A stretch of 64,000 bases of DNA from JALHNI01 sp965229305 (GCA_965229305.1 CBDDIZ010000037.1:186001-250000); one strand, 5' to 3'. Shown: positions 43,491-52,592, numbered from the stretch's first letter. A program made the numbers and translations. The notes: generated by a model from the sequence alone, not told the origin.

Positions 43491-44849
43491 ATGTCCAATC
43501 CCTCCACCAGAAGATTTTTTATGGGTGCTGCCGCCGCGGCCTCCGCACTGCGTGTCTACGGCGCCAATGAGCGCGTCAACGTCGCCATTGTCGGACTCGG
43601 CGGACGTGGCACCAACCACCTCAACATCTATTCGCGCCTGCCCGAGTCTAAAGTCGTCGGCCTCTGCGACGTCAACCAGGCCGCGCGCGAAAAGTCCCAG
43701 GCTACTCTCCTCAAGAACACCGGCGAAAAAGCGAATGAGTACGAGGACATGCGGCAGGTCTTCGCCGACCCCACCGTCGACGCCGTTTCCATCGCCACCC
43801 CCAACCACTGGCACGCCCTTTCTGCCATCTGGGCCATGAAAGCCGGTAAAGACGTCTACGGCGAAAAGCCTGCCTGCTACAACATCTACGAAGGCCAGAA
43901 GATGCTGCAGGTCGCTCGCGACACCAAGCGCATGCTCCAAATCGGCTCTCAGCACCGCAGCAATCCCTTCAAGATGCGCGCCATGGCCGCCGTTCAGGGG
44001 GGACTCATCGGCAAGGTCTACCAGGCAAAAGGACTCTGCTACAAGCGCCGAGTCTCCATCGGCAAAAAGCCCGACCTCCCCACGCCGCCCCCCGGCATCA
44101 ACTGGGACATGTTCCTCGGGCCGGCCCCCTTGCGCGCCTTCAACGAACTCCGCTTCCGCTACAACTGGCACTGGTTCTGGGACACCGGCAACGGCGACAT
44201 CGGCAACCAGGGCGTCCACGAACTTGGCATCGCCCGCTGGGGCATGGGCGAACCGGAGTGGCCCAAAGCCGCCTACGCTCACGGCGGTAAGTTCGCCTAC
44301 GACGACGACCAGGAAACGCCCAACACCCTCACCGCCAACTTCGACTTCGGCGACCGCGAACTCGTCTTCGAAGTTCGGGGCCTGCTCACCGGTGCCGAAG
44401 GCGCCGTGCCGCGTCCCAATCGCCGCCCATCCCCCGATGGCGCCGCCCCGGCGGCCACCGCGCCGCAAGGTGCGGCCCCGCTCAACATCATGGTCGGCAA
44501 TCTCTTCTATGGCTCCGAAGGCTGGGCCGCGATGAGCGACCAGGGCTTCCAAGCCTTCAAGGGCGAAAGCAACGAACTCATCATGGAGGAGCGTCCCGAA
44601 CGTGGTCCTGGCAACGACCCCACGGGACTCCACATGCAGAACTTCCTCGCCGCCGTGAAGTCACGCAACTACAAAGACCTCCACGACGAGATCTCCATCG
44701 CCTATCTCAGCGCCTCGATGTGCCACCTGGCCAACATCAGCTATCGCGTGGGCCGCAAGCTCACCCTGCAAGCCGGCCCCAAGTTCTTGAACGACCCCGA
44801 AGCCAACAAACTTCTCACCCGCGATTACCGCAAGCCCTACGTCGTCTAA
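43491..44849 (+). CDS. Tat-exported Gfo/Idh/MocA oxidoreductase
   Basis: A 452-residue protein with a twin-arginine signal (STRRFFMGAAAAASAL), then a Rossmann domain (VNVAIVGLGGRGTNHL), SIATPNHWHAL, and the catalytic EKP region (YGEKPACYNIYEG). The C-terminal substrate domain has YNWHWFWDTGNGDIGNQGVHELGIARWG. This exported subgroup is common in acidobacteria and planctomycetes and is thought to act on sugars in the periplasm with tightly bound cofactor. An Ala/Pro-rich insert lies near residues 303-325. AAGGA precedes the ATG by about 11 nt. It is transcribed after a terminator, so it needs its own promoter. Confidence 0.88.
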   Translation: MSNPSTRRFFMGAAAAASALRVYGANERVNVAIVGLGGRGTNHLNIYSRLPESKVVGLCDVNQAAREKSQATLLKNTGEKANEYEDMRQVFADPTVDAVSIATPNHWHALSAIWAMKAGKDVYGEKPACYNIYEGQKMLQVARDTKRMLQIGSQHRSNPFKMRAMAAVQGGLIGKVYQAKGLCYKRRVSIGKKPDLPTPPPGINWDMFLGPAPLRAFNELRFRYNWHWFWDTGNGDIGNQGVHELGIARWGMGEPEWPKAAYAHGGKFAYDDDQETPNTLTANFDFGDRELVFEVRGLLTGAEGAVPRPNRRPSPDGAAPAATAPQGAAPLNIMVGNLFYGSEGWAAMSDQGFQAFKGESNELIMEERPERGPGNDPTGLHMQNFLAAVKSRNYKDLHDEISIAYLSASMCHLANISYRVGRKLTLQAGPKFLNDPEANKLLTRDYRKPYVV

Positions 44850-44858
44850 GCTCTCACC

Positions 44859-44890
44859 GAGGCTCCGGTCGAACGGCCGGAGCCTCTTAA
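44859..44890. terminator. Hairpin terminator between convergent genes
   Basis: GAGGCTCCGG (44859-44868) and CCGGAGCCTC (44877-44886) form a perfect 10-bp stem with an 8-nt loop, followed on the plus strand only by TTAA. It lies just after the Gfo/Idh stop and abuts the stop of the minus-strand gene (44887). The weak T-tract lowers confidence that it is intrinsic, but position and stem fit a terminator, perhaps acting in both directions. Confidence 0.6.
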
Positions 44891-45183
44891 ATAAACCAGA
44901 ACCCCATCATCCGAATCACGTCCAGCGTGAGCCGCGCCGCAACTACGAGTACCAGAAGTCCCATCGCTTCTTTCGGCGGCCAATCCTTCGTCAACAGCTT
45001 CCACGCCAGCAGCGCAAATCCCACGATCACCGCAAACGCCACTGCCGCCAGGATCAGCAAGAGCGCGAACGACGGACGCTCCCCCAACCACCCGAAAGCC
45101 ACCAGTCTCGACGGACCCGGCATCGCGAATGCACCCATTGCCGCCACTCCGCCCGCCAGCCATCGATGGTCCATACCTCCCAT
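44887..45183 (-). CDS. Small membrane protein, function unknown
   Basis: A 98-residue protein with two to three hydrophobic segments, the clearest being FALLLILAAVAFAVIVGFALLAWKLL and MGLLVLVVAARLTLDVIRMMGF, joined by the polar turn TKDWPPKE. No family is recognised. The start may be ATG 45183 or 45174. It is divergent (32 nt) from the zinc-ribbon gene and ends against the hairpin at 44859-44890. Competing reading frames on this strand are not hydrophobic, so this frame is preferred. Confidence 0.55.
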   Translation of the reverse strand: MGGMDHRWLAGGVAAMGAFAMPGPSRLVAFGWLGERPSFALLLILAAVAFAVIVGFALLAWKLLTKDWPPKEAMGLLVLVVAARLTLDVIRMMGFWFI

Positions 45184-45215
45184 CGTAAACTGAAGCTATT
45201 GAAGGAGGATCGAGC

Positions 45216-45902
45216 TTGGCTCTGATCGGCTTTGTTGCCAACTACGAAGACCTGTCCACGGACCGTGGGCATCAGTTCAAATTCCGCTGCGACAAGTGCG
45301 GCAACGGCTTCATGACTCAGTTCCGCCCCTCCACGCTCGGCATGGCGCAGTCCCTGCTGAACGTCGCCGGCAGCTTTTTCGGCGGCATGGGCAACCTCGG
45401 CAACGCCGCCTATGAAGTCCAGCGCGCCGTCGGCGGCAAGGCCCACGACGCCGCTCTCGCCGAAGCCGTCGAGGAAGCCCGCCCCGCCTTCAAGCAATGC
45501 ACCCGCTGCGGCAAATGGGTCTGCGGCGAAGTCTGCTGGAACGCCAAAGCCAATCAGTGCGAGGACTGCGCGCCGGACTTCCACGAGCACCTCGCCTCCA
45601 ACCAGGCCCAAGCCAAAGCCGACGCTGCCCGCGAACAACTCCACTCCGCCGCCCGCCAGGTCAACTACGTCCAGGGCGTCGACCTCTCCGCCGACTCCTA
45701 TGTCGCCGCTCCGCTCGCCGCCACCAATCTCCAGCCGCCCAAAACTCTCTGCTCCGGTTGTGGCGCCACCCTCGCCGCCGGCGCCAAGTTCTGCGGCGAA
45801 TGCGGCCAGCCCGCCCCCAAAGCCGGACCCAAACCCTGCCCCAAATGCGGCACGCTCACCGAGTCGAAATTCTGCCCTGATTGCGGCCAGAAAATCGCCT
45901 AA
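45216..45902 (+). CDS. Multi-zinc-ribbon protein, function unknown
   Basis: A 228-residue protein with four apparent zinc-binding clusters. Near the N-terminus is CDKCGNG; near residue 94 is CTRCGKWVCGEVCW with CEDC; and at the C-terminus are two zinc-ribbon units, LCSGCGATLAAGAKFCGECGQ and CPKCGTLTESKFCPDCGQ. A Gly/Ala-rich stretch (about 40-75) and an Ala-rich helix separate them. It is probably cytoplasmic, a scaffold or regulatory protein. The TTG start has a strong GGAGGA about 8 nt upstream. The stop overlaps the convergent small Cys-rich gene by 4 nt. Confidence 0.72.
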   Translation: MALIGFVANYEDLSTDRGHQFKFRCDKCGNGFMTQFRPSTLGMAQSLLNVAGSFFGGMGNLGNAAYEVQRAVGGKAHDAALAEAVEEARPAFKQCTRCGKWVCGEVCWNAKANQCEDCAPDFHEHLASNQAQAKADAAREQLHSAARQVNYVQGVDLSADSYVAAPLAATNLQPPKTLCSGCGATLAAGAKFCGECGQPAPKAGPKPCPKCGTLTESKFCPDCGQKIA

Positions 45903-46063
45903 CTCGGCTCATAAGCCGCACACTGCAACACCGGTAAGCGCGGGTACTTCGGATACGTCACATCCACCCGCGCATACCCGCACAGCAAAAACTCACTTCC
46001 GCGGTCCGAGACGATCGTCCGCGCCCACTTGCACGTTACACAGAGCCCTGCGTTCTGAGGCAC
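45899..46063 (-). CDS. Small Cys-rich protein (54 aa)
   Basis: A short gene starting GTG 46063 and ending TAG 45899-45901, giving 54 residues with four Cys: GLCVTCKWAR, EFLLCGYAR and PVLQCAAYEP. The block YPKYPRLPVLQCAAYEP matches a small conserved protein that I recall from other bacteria (C-x-x-C-x-x-A-R ... F-x-L-C ... P-K-Y-P-x-L-P-V-x-x-C-x-x-Y-E), probably a single zinc-binding domain. A stop codon upstream in frame leaves GTG as the only start. It begins 11 nt from the divergent pxpB start and overlaps the zinc-ribbon gene stop by 4 nt. Confidence 0.68.
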   Translation of the reverse strand: MPQNAGLCVTCKWARTIVSDRGSEFLLCGYARVDVTYPKYPRLPVLQCAAYEPS

Positions 46064-46074
46064 ACTCTTAGTCT

Positions 46075-46692
46075 ATGGATCCGTCGCCCGAATATCTTCC
46101 CGCCAGCGACTCATCCCTCCTCATCCGCTTCGGCCACGAGATCAGCCCCGCCCTCAACCGCCTCGTCATTGGCCTTTTCCGCTATCTCCATCAGGCCAAC
46201 CCCGCCTGGCTCATCAACCTCCACCCCGCTTATTGCACTCTCCTCATCGACTTCGATCCCCGCCTCGTCACCCACGCTGACGTCGAAACCTTCGTCCGTT
46301 CTCGCCCCGTTTCTTACTTCGCTCCCATCGGCAAACGCGTCGATGTCCCCGTTCGCTACAACGGCCCCGACCTCGACTTCGTCGCCGCCTTCCATCACCT
46401 TGCCCTCGATGAAGTCATCGCCCTGCACTCGAGCACCGAATACCTCGTCGCCTTCCTCGGCTTCGCTCCGGGCTTCGCCTACCTCCTCGGCCTTCCCCCG
46501 CAACTCGCCACTCCCCGTCTCGACCAGCCTCGTCCCCAAGTCCCCGCCGGCAGCGTCGGCATCGCCGGTCACCAAACCGGCATCTACCCGACGGCCTCGC
46601 CCGGCGGCTGGCGCCTCATCGGCGAAACGGACCGCCCGCTTACCCCCGATTGGGTCCTGCCCGGCGACCGCGTGAGGTTCATCCCCCTATGA
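46075..46692 (+). CDS. pxpB: 5-oxoprolinase subunit B
   Basis: PxpB (KipI family) is part of the ATP-dependent prokaryotic 5-oxoprolinase that opens pyroglutamate to glutamate. The 205-residue chain shows SLLIRFGHEIS near the start and the conserved LGFAPGFAYLLGLP, PRPQVPAGSVGIAGHQTGIYP and SPGGWRLIGET blocks. It overlaps pxpC by 4 nt (ATGA), and with pxpA forms a tight three-gene unit that supports the call. Confidence 0.92.
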   Translation: MDPSPEYLPASDSSLLIRFGHEISPALNRLVIGLFRYLHQANPAWLINLHPAYCTLLIDFDPRLVTHADVETFVRSRPVSYFAPIGKRVDVPVRYNGPDLDFVAAFHHLALDEVIALHSSTEYLVAFLGFAPGFAYLLGLPPQLATPRLDQPRPQVPAGSVGIAGHQTGIYPTASPGGWRLIGETDRPLTPDWVLPGDRVRFIPL

Positions 46693-47495
46693 TTCAAGTG
46701 CTCCGCGCCGGCGCCAGCACCCGGCTCGTCGATGGTCTGGGCGACCGCCGCCGCGCCCACCTCGGCGTCTCCCTCGGCGGCGCCGCCGATACCCTCTCCC
46801 TCGCGCATGCGAACTCCCTCGTCGGCAATCCGCTCACCGCCGCCGGCCTCGAAATGACCCTCCTCGGCCCCGCACTCGGCTTCATCCTGCCCACCACCTT
46901 CGCCCTCTCCGGCGCGCCCTTCGCCGCCACGCTGAACGGCCACCCGATTCCCCACCACCAGCCGCTCACCGCCAATCCCGGCGATGTCCTCCGCCTGCAA
47001 TCGAGCCCCATCGGCATCCGCTGCTACTGCGCCGTCCGCGGCGGCCTCGCGCTCGACATTCACCGCCCCCTGCGCCCTGACGACGTCCTCACCAACGCGA
47101 ATCTTTCCGCCCAGCTCCAGCCGGCCCCACCTCCCGTCCTCGGCGACGGTCACCTCCGCGTCACCCTCGGCCACGCCTTCACCGAACACCTCCTCACCGC
47201 CGAGTACACCGTCTCCCGCTCCTCCAATCGTCAGGCTATCTACCTCGACGGGCCGACCCTCCCGCCCGCCGGCGGCCAAATGATCACCGAAGGTGTCCCC
47301 CTCGGCGCCATCCAGCTCCCGCCTTCCGGCCAGCCCATGATCCTCTTCGTCGACCAGCAAACCACCGGCGGCTATCCCGTCGTCGCGGTCGTCATCCGGC
47401 CCGATTGGCCGAAGCTCGGCCAACTCCGCCCCCAACAACCCGTTCGCTTCACCTACGTCACCTTCGACGAAGCCCAACGCCTCAACCGCTTATGA
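46689..47495 (+). CDS. pxpC: 5-oxoprolinase subunit C
   Basis: PxpC (KipA/carboxyltransferase-like) is the partner of PxpB. From ATG 46689 the 268-residue chain has IQVLRAGASTRLVDGLGDRRRAHLGVSLGGAAD, NSLVGN, GLEMTLLGP, CYCAVRGGL and the C-terminal QTTGGYPVVAVVIRPDW that is diagnostic of the family. The frame is open to 46650, but the ATG overlapping the pxpB stop is the natural start. Its stop in turn overlaps pxpA. Confidence 0.92.
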   Translation: MIQVLRAGASTRLVDGLGDRRRAHLGVSLGGAADTLSLAHANSLVGNPLTAAGLEMTLLGPALGFILPTTFALSGAPFAATLNGHPIPHHQPLTANPGDVLRLQSSPIGIRCYCAVRGGLALDIHRPLRPDDVLTNANLSAQLQPAPPPVLGDGHLRVTLGHAFTEHLLTAEYTVSRSSNRQAIYLDGPTLPPAGGQMITEGVPLGAIQLPPSGQPMILFVDQQTTGGYPVVAVVIRPDWPKLGQLRPQQPVRFTYVTFDEAQRLNRL

Positions 47496-48178
47496 CGCTC
47501 GACTTGAATGCCGACCTCGGCGAATCCCGCGCCGCCCTCGACGATGGCTCCCAGGAGCAACTCCTCCGCTATCTCACCTCGGCCAACATTGCCTGCGGCG
47601 GTCACGCTGGTGACGCCGAAACCATGCGCCTCACCCTGCTGCAATGCCGCGCTCACGGCGTCGCTCCCGGCGCCCACCCCAGCTATCCGGACCGCGAGAA
47701 CTTTGGACGCCTCACGATGAAGCTCCCGCCCGAAGCCCTCGCGGCCACCATCGCCGCACAAGTCGACGCCCTCGCTCAACTCGCCCGCGACCTCGGCCTC
47801 GCCCTCACCCACCTCAAGCCCCACGGCGCCCTCTACAACGACGCTGCGCGCGACCCCGCCCTCGCCCACGCCATCCTCGAAGGCACGCGCGACTACCCGC
47901 ACCTTGTCCTCTACGGACTCCGTGGTTCGTCGATGCTTCAGGTCTTCGCTGCCGCCGGCCGCCGTACCGCCCGCGAAATCTTCGCCGACCGCGCCTATCA
48001 GCCCGACGGTTCCCTCCGCCCCCGCCATCTCCCCGGCGCTCTGATCACCGATCCCGCTGCCGCCGTTGCCAACGTCCGCGCGCTCGCGCACGATGCCGAC
48101 ACGGTCTGCATTCATTCCGACACTCCGCACGCCTTGGCCCTTGCCGAAGCCGTATCCCGCCTCCTCAGGCCACTATAA
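47492..48178 (+). CDS. pxpA: 5-oxoprolinase subunit A (LamB/YcsF family)
   Basis: PxpA completes the 5-oxoprolinase complex. The 228-residue chain has LDLNADLGESRAALDDG, SANIACGGHAGDAETM, GAHPSYPDRENFGRL and LTHLKPHGALYND, the metal and substrate positions of the LamB/YcsF family. It starts inside the pxpC stop (ATGA) and its TAA overlaps the next ATG by one base. A TATAAT sits at 48174-48179 across this junction and may start transcription of the downstream gene. Confidence 0.93.
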   Translation: MTLDLNADLGESRAALDDGSQEQLLRYLTSANIACGGHAGDAETMRLTLLQCRAHGVAPGAHPSYPDRENFGRLTMKLPPEALAATIAAQVDALAQLARDLGLALTHLKPHGALYNDAARDPALAHAILEGTRDYPHLVLYGLRGSSMLQVFAAAGRRTAREIFADRAYQPDGSLRPRHLPGALITDPAAAVANVRALAHDADTVCIHSDTPHALALAEAVSRLLRPL

Positions 48179-48774
48179 TGAGTTCAATGCTACGGAGGGT
48201 CCTGGCAGTGGGGGGAGTGCTCCTGGCGGGCACGATCGGTACCTTGGCTTACCTCACTGCTCAAGTCCGCACGGCGGCGCTTCGCGATGAACGTCGGCCG
48301 GTCGATGTCATCATTGTTCTCGGCGCCGCCGAGTATCGCGGGCTGCCATCCCCCGTGTTGAAAAGGCGTCTGGATCACGCGCTCGAACTCTACCAGCAGG
48401 GTCTCGCTCCGCGCATCCTCACCACCGGCGGCTCAGGCGGCGACCCCGACTTCACCGAAGGCGAAGTTGGCCGCAATTACCTCGTGCGCAAAGGCGTCCC
48501 CAGCGAAGCCATTCTCGTCGAGCCCGAAGCCGAAACCACCTTCCAGAGCGTTCTCGCCGCCGGCGAGATCATGGCCCGCATGAACCTCCGCTCTTGCCTG
48601 CTCGTCACCGATGGCTATCATCTGCTCCGCGCCAAGCGCATGCTCGCCGAGCGCGGTCTCGACGTCTACGGCTCCCCCCGTCCCGGCCAGCCCGCCTCCG
48701 CCATTCGCGAATGGTGGCTTGCCACCCGTCAGGCCGTGGGCCTCATGCTCTGGTCCGCCCACCTTCGTTGGTGA
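48178..48774 (+). CDS. DUF218 / YdcF-SanA family protein
   Basis: A 198-residue protein with an N-terminal membrane anchor (VLAVGGVLLAGTIGTLAYLTA) and the DUF218 core: VDVIIVLGAAEYRGLPSPVLKRRLDHALELY, ILTTGGSGG, AETTFQSVLAAGE and LLVTDGYHLLRAKRMLAERG. Relatives (SanA, ElyC, YdcF) affect envelope integrity. The start is ATG 48178, overlapping pxpA, or ATG 48187, which lies exactly 7 nt after TATAAT. The convergent gene ends 5 nt downstream with no terminator between. Confidence 0.83.
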   Translation: MSSMLRRVLAVGGVLLAGTIGTLAYLTAQVRTAALRDERRPVDVIIVLGAAEYRGLPSPVLKRRLDHALELYQQGLAPRILTTGGSGGDPDFTEGEVGRNYLVRKGVPSEAILVEPEAETTFQSVLAAGEIMARMNLRSCLLVTDGYHLLRAKRMLAERGLDVYGSPRPGQPASAIREWWLATRQAVGLMLWSAHLRW

Positions 48775-48778
48775 GCTT

Positions 48779-50860
48779 TTAAGGCTCCAGATTCAAGCCC
48801 TCCGGCAGACTCGCCGGCGGCACCTCAAATACGCGCGTCCCCCCGAACACCGCACTCAGCGCCGGATTCGGATCGGCGATCTGCTGCCCTCCCGATCCCA
48901 GAAAAGCCATCGCTTGCCCAATCGTCGCCATGCCCACCGCCTGCATGGCCGGCGTACCCCACGGAATCAGGAATGTATGCGGATCCAAGGGTGAGTCGGG
49001 CGCTAACTTCCGCACCAGATCATGCCGGTAGAGCGACGTCTGCTCCGTCATGCTCGCCGTCCGGATCAGCCGCGACGTCGATGGATTCACCGCCGTCCGG
49101 TCGCCGAACGCCATCTGAAAGAGAATCCGCTTCAACCCCACGCCCGGCAGCGTCGCCGTCTTCAGATGCCGCGCGTAAAAGATCGGTGCTCCGGTCGTCT
49201 CCAGCCACTCCACCCGATCCCAGAAATCCTGCAGCTCCCGCGCTCCCGCCACATTCAAAATGCTCACCGGCTGATTGCGCAACGGCATTTGGTCCACAAA
49301 CCCCAAGCCGCGGTTCAGCAGCACTGGCGATCGCACGCCCAAGGCCACCAGCGTCACCAACTGCAGCGTCGGCGACGGACTCAAGCGTCCCGTCTCCGTG
49401 CCCGATCCCTCCGCCGCATTCAGCACCGCGGTCGTCACGTCCGGCTCCACCGCCATCAGCAGCGTCCCGTACATCGCCCCCAGGCTCTGTCCCAGATACT
49501 GAATCGCCCCCGGATTCAGGTCCCGCGTCCCATCGCCATCCAGATCCACGCCCTCCCGAATCGCGTGGACCAACTGCATCATGTCGATCGCCGTTTGCCG
49601 CACACAATCGCGCACCACGATCGGCTTGCCCGCCGCCACGATCACGCAGCCCTCCACCAGGTCGATCGTCCCCGCGCCATCGAGATCCCGCCCTCGTCCC
49701 GGTGCCGGCACCTCCGTCACCGTCCCGTTGGCCTGCGTGAACAAATAGCTCGAGTCCGGCCCATACCCATGGCCCACCGCACTGATCGCCACCACGGCCA
49801 ATCCCGCCGAGTTAGCCGCCGCAATCGCCGTCGGCATCCCCAGCCGGCTATCGCCGATCCCGTGCCCTGCCAGCAACACCGGGTAGCCTCCCTGCGGCGC
49901 GGGCGTCGACGGCAGCCACACGTGTCCATGAATCTCCTCCGTCGTCGTCGGCACCTGGACCGTCTCCCCCGTCGGCGTCGTCGGAATCACCCCCGTCGCA
50001 TCGGTGAACTTCGGCGAACGGTACGCAAAGAACGCGATCCGCCCCGTGGTCGAGAGCTGCCCCGGCTGCACCGGCAGTGGCTCATCCGTGAACCGACCGC
50101 TCCCACTCGTGCGCACCTGCTCGCGGAACACGATGCTCCGCACGCCGCTCGTCGCAAATCCTGGTGTCGTCCGCCGGAAGCCCGTCGGCGTCAATTGCAC
50201 GATCCGGCGCGCATCCTCGAGAAAGGCCGTATTCGAAAGCGTCGTGAAGAGGCTCGCGCCCACCACCCGCCGGCTGCTCAACGACGCTACCCGCCCGATC
50301 GCCGCGCTCAAGCTTCGGCAATACTCGCCGCCGATTTGCCGCGCCAGGCAAGCCGCATAACCTTCATGCGCGCCCACCGCCGCGCCTGCCGCATCCCGAA
50401 TCCCGTCGGTCACCAGCACCACGTACTGCCGCCCGCCCTCAAGCACTTCATCCGGCTTCACGAACGCCGTATTCGTCGCCGGGTCGTACACATACTCGTT
50501 CACCGGCGTCAACTTCCCCGCCGGATACACGCCAAAACGCCCCGGCACCGGATCGAGCCACGCCACCCAGATGTTGTCCCGCAAACTCTCCGGCTGAATC
50601 GGTCCCGTAAACCGCACCGTGATCCGCGGATTCAGCCCAAACCCGTCATACTCGTTCAGCAGCGCCACCTCGGCGCAATCGCTCGACCGCGTCGCGCAAT
50701 CCGGCTGCGGCAGATTCACCCGCCGCCCCGTCTTCTGCCGTTCGTCCCCTACCGTCAGATAGTCCGTTGGAAACGGACCCGTCGCCACATCGCGCGGGTC
50801 GAACGCCACCTTTGTCTGTGCCCACAAACTCGCCGCAAGAAACCAGCAACACCAACGCAT
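48779..50860 (-). CDS. Large secreted alpha/beta-hydrolase (VolA-like lipase candidate)
   Basis: A 693-residue exported protein with signal MRWCCWFLAASLWAQ. The N-terminal half is beta-rich with FDPRDVATGPFPTDYL and a Big/Ig-like segment (ITVRFTGPIQPESLRDNIWVAWLD), resembling bacterial virulence-factor lipase N-termini. The catalytic half has YPVLLAGHGIG (oxyanion His-Gly) and the nucleophile elbow YLGQSLGAMYG. Two acidic D-x-D-x-x-G loops (DLDGAGTIDL, DLDGDGTRDL) look calcium-binding. A Ser hydrolase role is likely; lipid substrate is inferred. GATAAT ends 7 nt before the ATG at 50860. Confidence 0.68.
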   Translation of the reverse strand: MRWCCWFLAASLWAQTKVAFDPRDVATGPFPTDYLTVGDERQKTGRRVNLPQPDCATRSSDCAEVALLNEYDGFGLNPRITVRFTGPIQPESLRDNIWVAWLDPVPGRFGVYPAGKLTPVNEYVYDPATNTAFVKPDEVLEGGRQYVVLVTDGIRDAAGAAVGAHEGYAACLARQIGGEYCRSLSAAIGRVASLSSRRVVGASLFTTLSNTAFLEDARRIVQLTPTGFRRTTPGFATSGVRSIVFREQVRTSGSGRFTDEPLPVQPGQLSTTGRIAFFAYRSPKFTDATGVIPTTPTGETVQVPTTTEEIHGHVWLPSTPAPQGGYPVLLAGHGIGDSRLGMPTAIAAANSAGLAVVAISAVGHGYGPDSSYLFTQANGTVTEVPAPGRGRDLDGAGTIDLVEGCVIVAAGKPIVVRDCVRQTAIDMMQLVHAIREGVDLDGDGTRDLNPGAIQYLGQSLGAMYGTLLMAVEPDVTTAVLNAAEGSGTETGRLSPSPTLQLVTLVALGVRSPVLLNRGLGFVDQMPLRNQPVSILNVAGARELQDFWDRVEWLETTGAPIFYARHLKTATLPGVGLKRILFQMAFGDRTAVNPSTSRLIRTASMTEQTSLYRHDLVRKLAPDSPLDPHTFLIPWGTPAMQAVGMATIGQAMAFLGSGGQQIADPNPALSAVFGGTRVFEVPPASLPEGLNLEP

Positions 50861-50893
50861 GACCGCTATTATCCGCTAGCATGAAATCCAGCC

Positions 50894-52588
50894 ATGCGTC
50901 TTGCCTTCGCTCTTCTCCCCCTGCTCTGCCTCGCGCAGGATTCGCGCAACACCCAGCAGTTCCACACCGACACCCACTTCACCCCGCGCACCTACGCCAC
51001 TCTCGATCAGTGGAAAGCCCAGCGCGCCCACCTGCAAAAACAAGTGCTCTCCGCTTCCGGACTCCTGCCCCTACCCGAGCGCTGCCCCCTCAAGCCCGAG
51101 ATTTTTGGCAAGCTCGAACGCAACGGCTATTCCATCGAGAAGGTCCTCATCCAAACCCTGCCCGGCTACTACCTCGGCGGCAACCTCTACCGCCCCCTCG
51201 GCCGCGCCGGTAAGCATCCCGGCATCCTCTCGCCTCACGGCCACTGGACCTATGGCCGCCTCGAGCACAACCCCAGCGCTTCGGTTCCGGGACGCGCCAT
51301 CAATCTCGCCCGCCAAGGCTTCGTCGTCTTCGCCTACGACATGGTCGGCTACAACGACACCACCCAAACTCCCCACGTCTTCGGCAGCCCGCGCGAACAG
51401 CTCTGGAGCTTCGGCCCCTTGGGTCTTCAACTCTGGAACTCCATCCGCGCCCTCGACTTCCTTTCGAGCCTTCCCGACGTCGACGCTGAACGTCTCGGTG
51501 CCACCGGCGCCTCCGGCGGAGCCACCCAGGTGTTCCTTCTCACCGCCGTCGACGACCGCATCAAAGCCGCCGTGCCCGTCAACATGATCTCCGCCATCAT
51601 GCAAGGCGGCAGCCCTTGCGAGAATGCTCCCGGCTTACGCTTCGACACCTTCAACGTCGAGTTCGGCGCCATGATCGCCCCCCGCCCGCTGCTGATGATC
51701 TCCGCCACCGGCGATTGGACCCGCAATAACCCCCGCGAAGAAGTCCCCGCCGTCAAAAAGATCTACGACCTCTACGATGCCGGTCCGCTTCTCGAGTGGA
51801 CCCAGATCGACGCCCCCCACAACTACAACCAAGCCACGCGCGACGCCATGTATCCTTTCTTCGCCAAGCATCTGCTGAAGGCTCCCAACCCGGAAACGTT
51901 TAAAGAGAAGTCCTTCGGCATCGAAGGCTTGGCTGACATGCTCGCGCTCCACAAACGCACTTTACCCCCCGGCGCGCTCACGCACGCGCAACTCCTTGAG
52001 CAATGGGTCGCCGCCGCGAAGCGTCAGCTCCAACCCTCTCGCGAACGTCTGCAATTGGTTTTTGGTTTAGATACGGCCAGTAAAGTGGAAAGCAAAACGG
52101 AAGGCGAACTCACCGTGCTCTCGCGCGTCGGCCAAGGTGACCGCGTCACCGCCCTCGCCACCGGCCCCAACCCCCGCACGATCGTCGTCCATCCGCTCGG
52201 GGCCACCGAAGCGACGAAGCCCGCCGAACCCGCCCTGCTGCTCACGGTCTTTCAAACCGGCCGCAGCAAGGCTCGTCGCGAGCCTCCCAAGAAATATCAT
52301 CTGACGTTTAATCGCTCGGACGACGCGAACCGCGTGCAGGACATCGTCACCGCCATCAACTATCTGCAAGCTCAGAACTCGTCCCCCATCACCCTGAAGT
52401 GCACTGAGACGGCAGCCATCTGGTGTACCTTTGCCGCCGCGCTGTCGCCGGTAAAGGTCAAGCTCGATGCTCCCCTCGGCAAGTTCCAGGGCACCGACCA
52501 GCAGTTCCTCGACGAATTCTTCGTCCCCGGCATCCAACGTGCCGGCGGACTCTCGGCCGCGCTGAGCTTGGCTCAGCAGGCCCGTTAG
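50894..52588 (+). CDS. Secreted alpha/beta-hydrolase (acetyl xylan esterase-like)
   Basis: A 564-residue exported protein with signal MRLAFALLPLLCLAQ. The core shows GGNLYRPLGRAGKHPGILSPHGHW, VVFAYDMVGYND, the nucleophile elbow GATGASGGATQVFLL and a catalytic His in DAPHNYNQATR. This matches acetyl xylan esterase/dienelactone-hydrolase-like enzymes. The C-terminal 200 residues form a second domain of unknown type. It diverges from the other hydrolase gene with only 33 nt between start codons, so the two may be co-regulated. Confidence 0.72.
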   Translation: MRLAFALLPLLCLAQDSRNTQQFHTDTHFTPRTYATLDQWKAQRAHLQKQVLSASGLLPLPERCPLKPEIFGKLERNGYSIEKVLIQTLPGYYLGGNLYRPLGRAGKHPGILSPHGHWTYGRLEHNPSASVPGRAINLARQGFVVFAYDMVGYNDTTQTPHVFGSPREQLWSFGPLGLQLWNSIRALDFLSSLPDVDAERLGATGASGGATQVFLLTAVDDRIKAAVPVNMISAIMQGGSPCENAPGLRFDTFNVEFGAMIAPRPLLMISATGDWTRNNPREEVPAVKKIYDLYDAGPLLEWTQIDAPHNYNQATRDAMYPFFAKHLLKAPNPETFKEKSFGIEGLADMLALHKRTLPPGALTHAQLLEQWVAAAKRQLQPSRERLQLVFGLDTASKVESKTEGELTVLSRVGQGDRVTALATGPNPRTIVVHPLGATEATKPAEPALLLTVFQTGRSKARREPPKKYHLTFNRSDDANRVQDIVTAINYLQAQNSSPITLKCTETAAIWCTFAAALSPVKVKLDAPLGKFQGTDQQFLDEFFVPGIQRAGGLSAALSLAQQAR

Positions 52589-52592
52589 GCTC

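Noticed and set aside
49022..50884. 620-codon plus-strand frame
   Set aside because: Antisense to the secreted hydrolase at 48779-50860, which has a signal peptide and catalytic motifs; the plus frame is Arg/His-rich noise.
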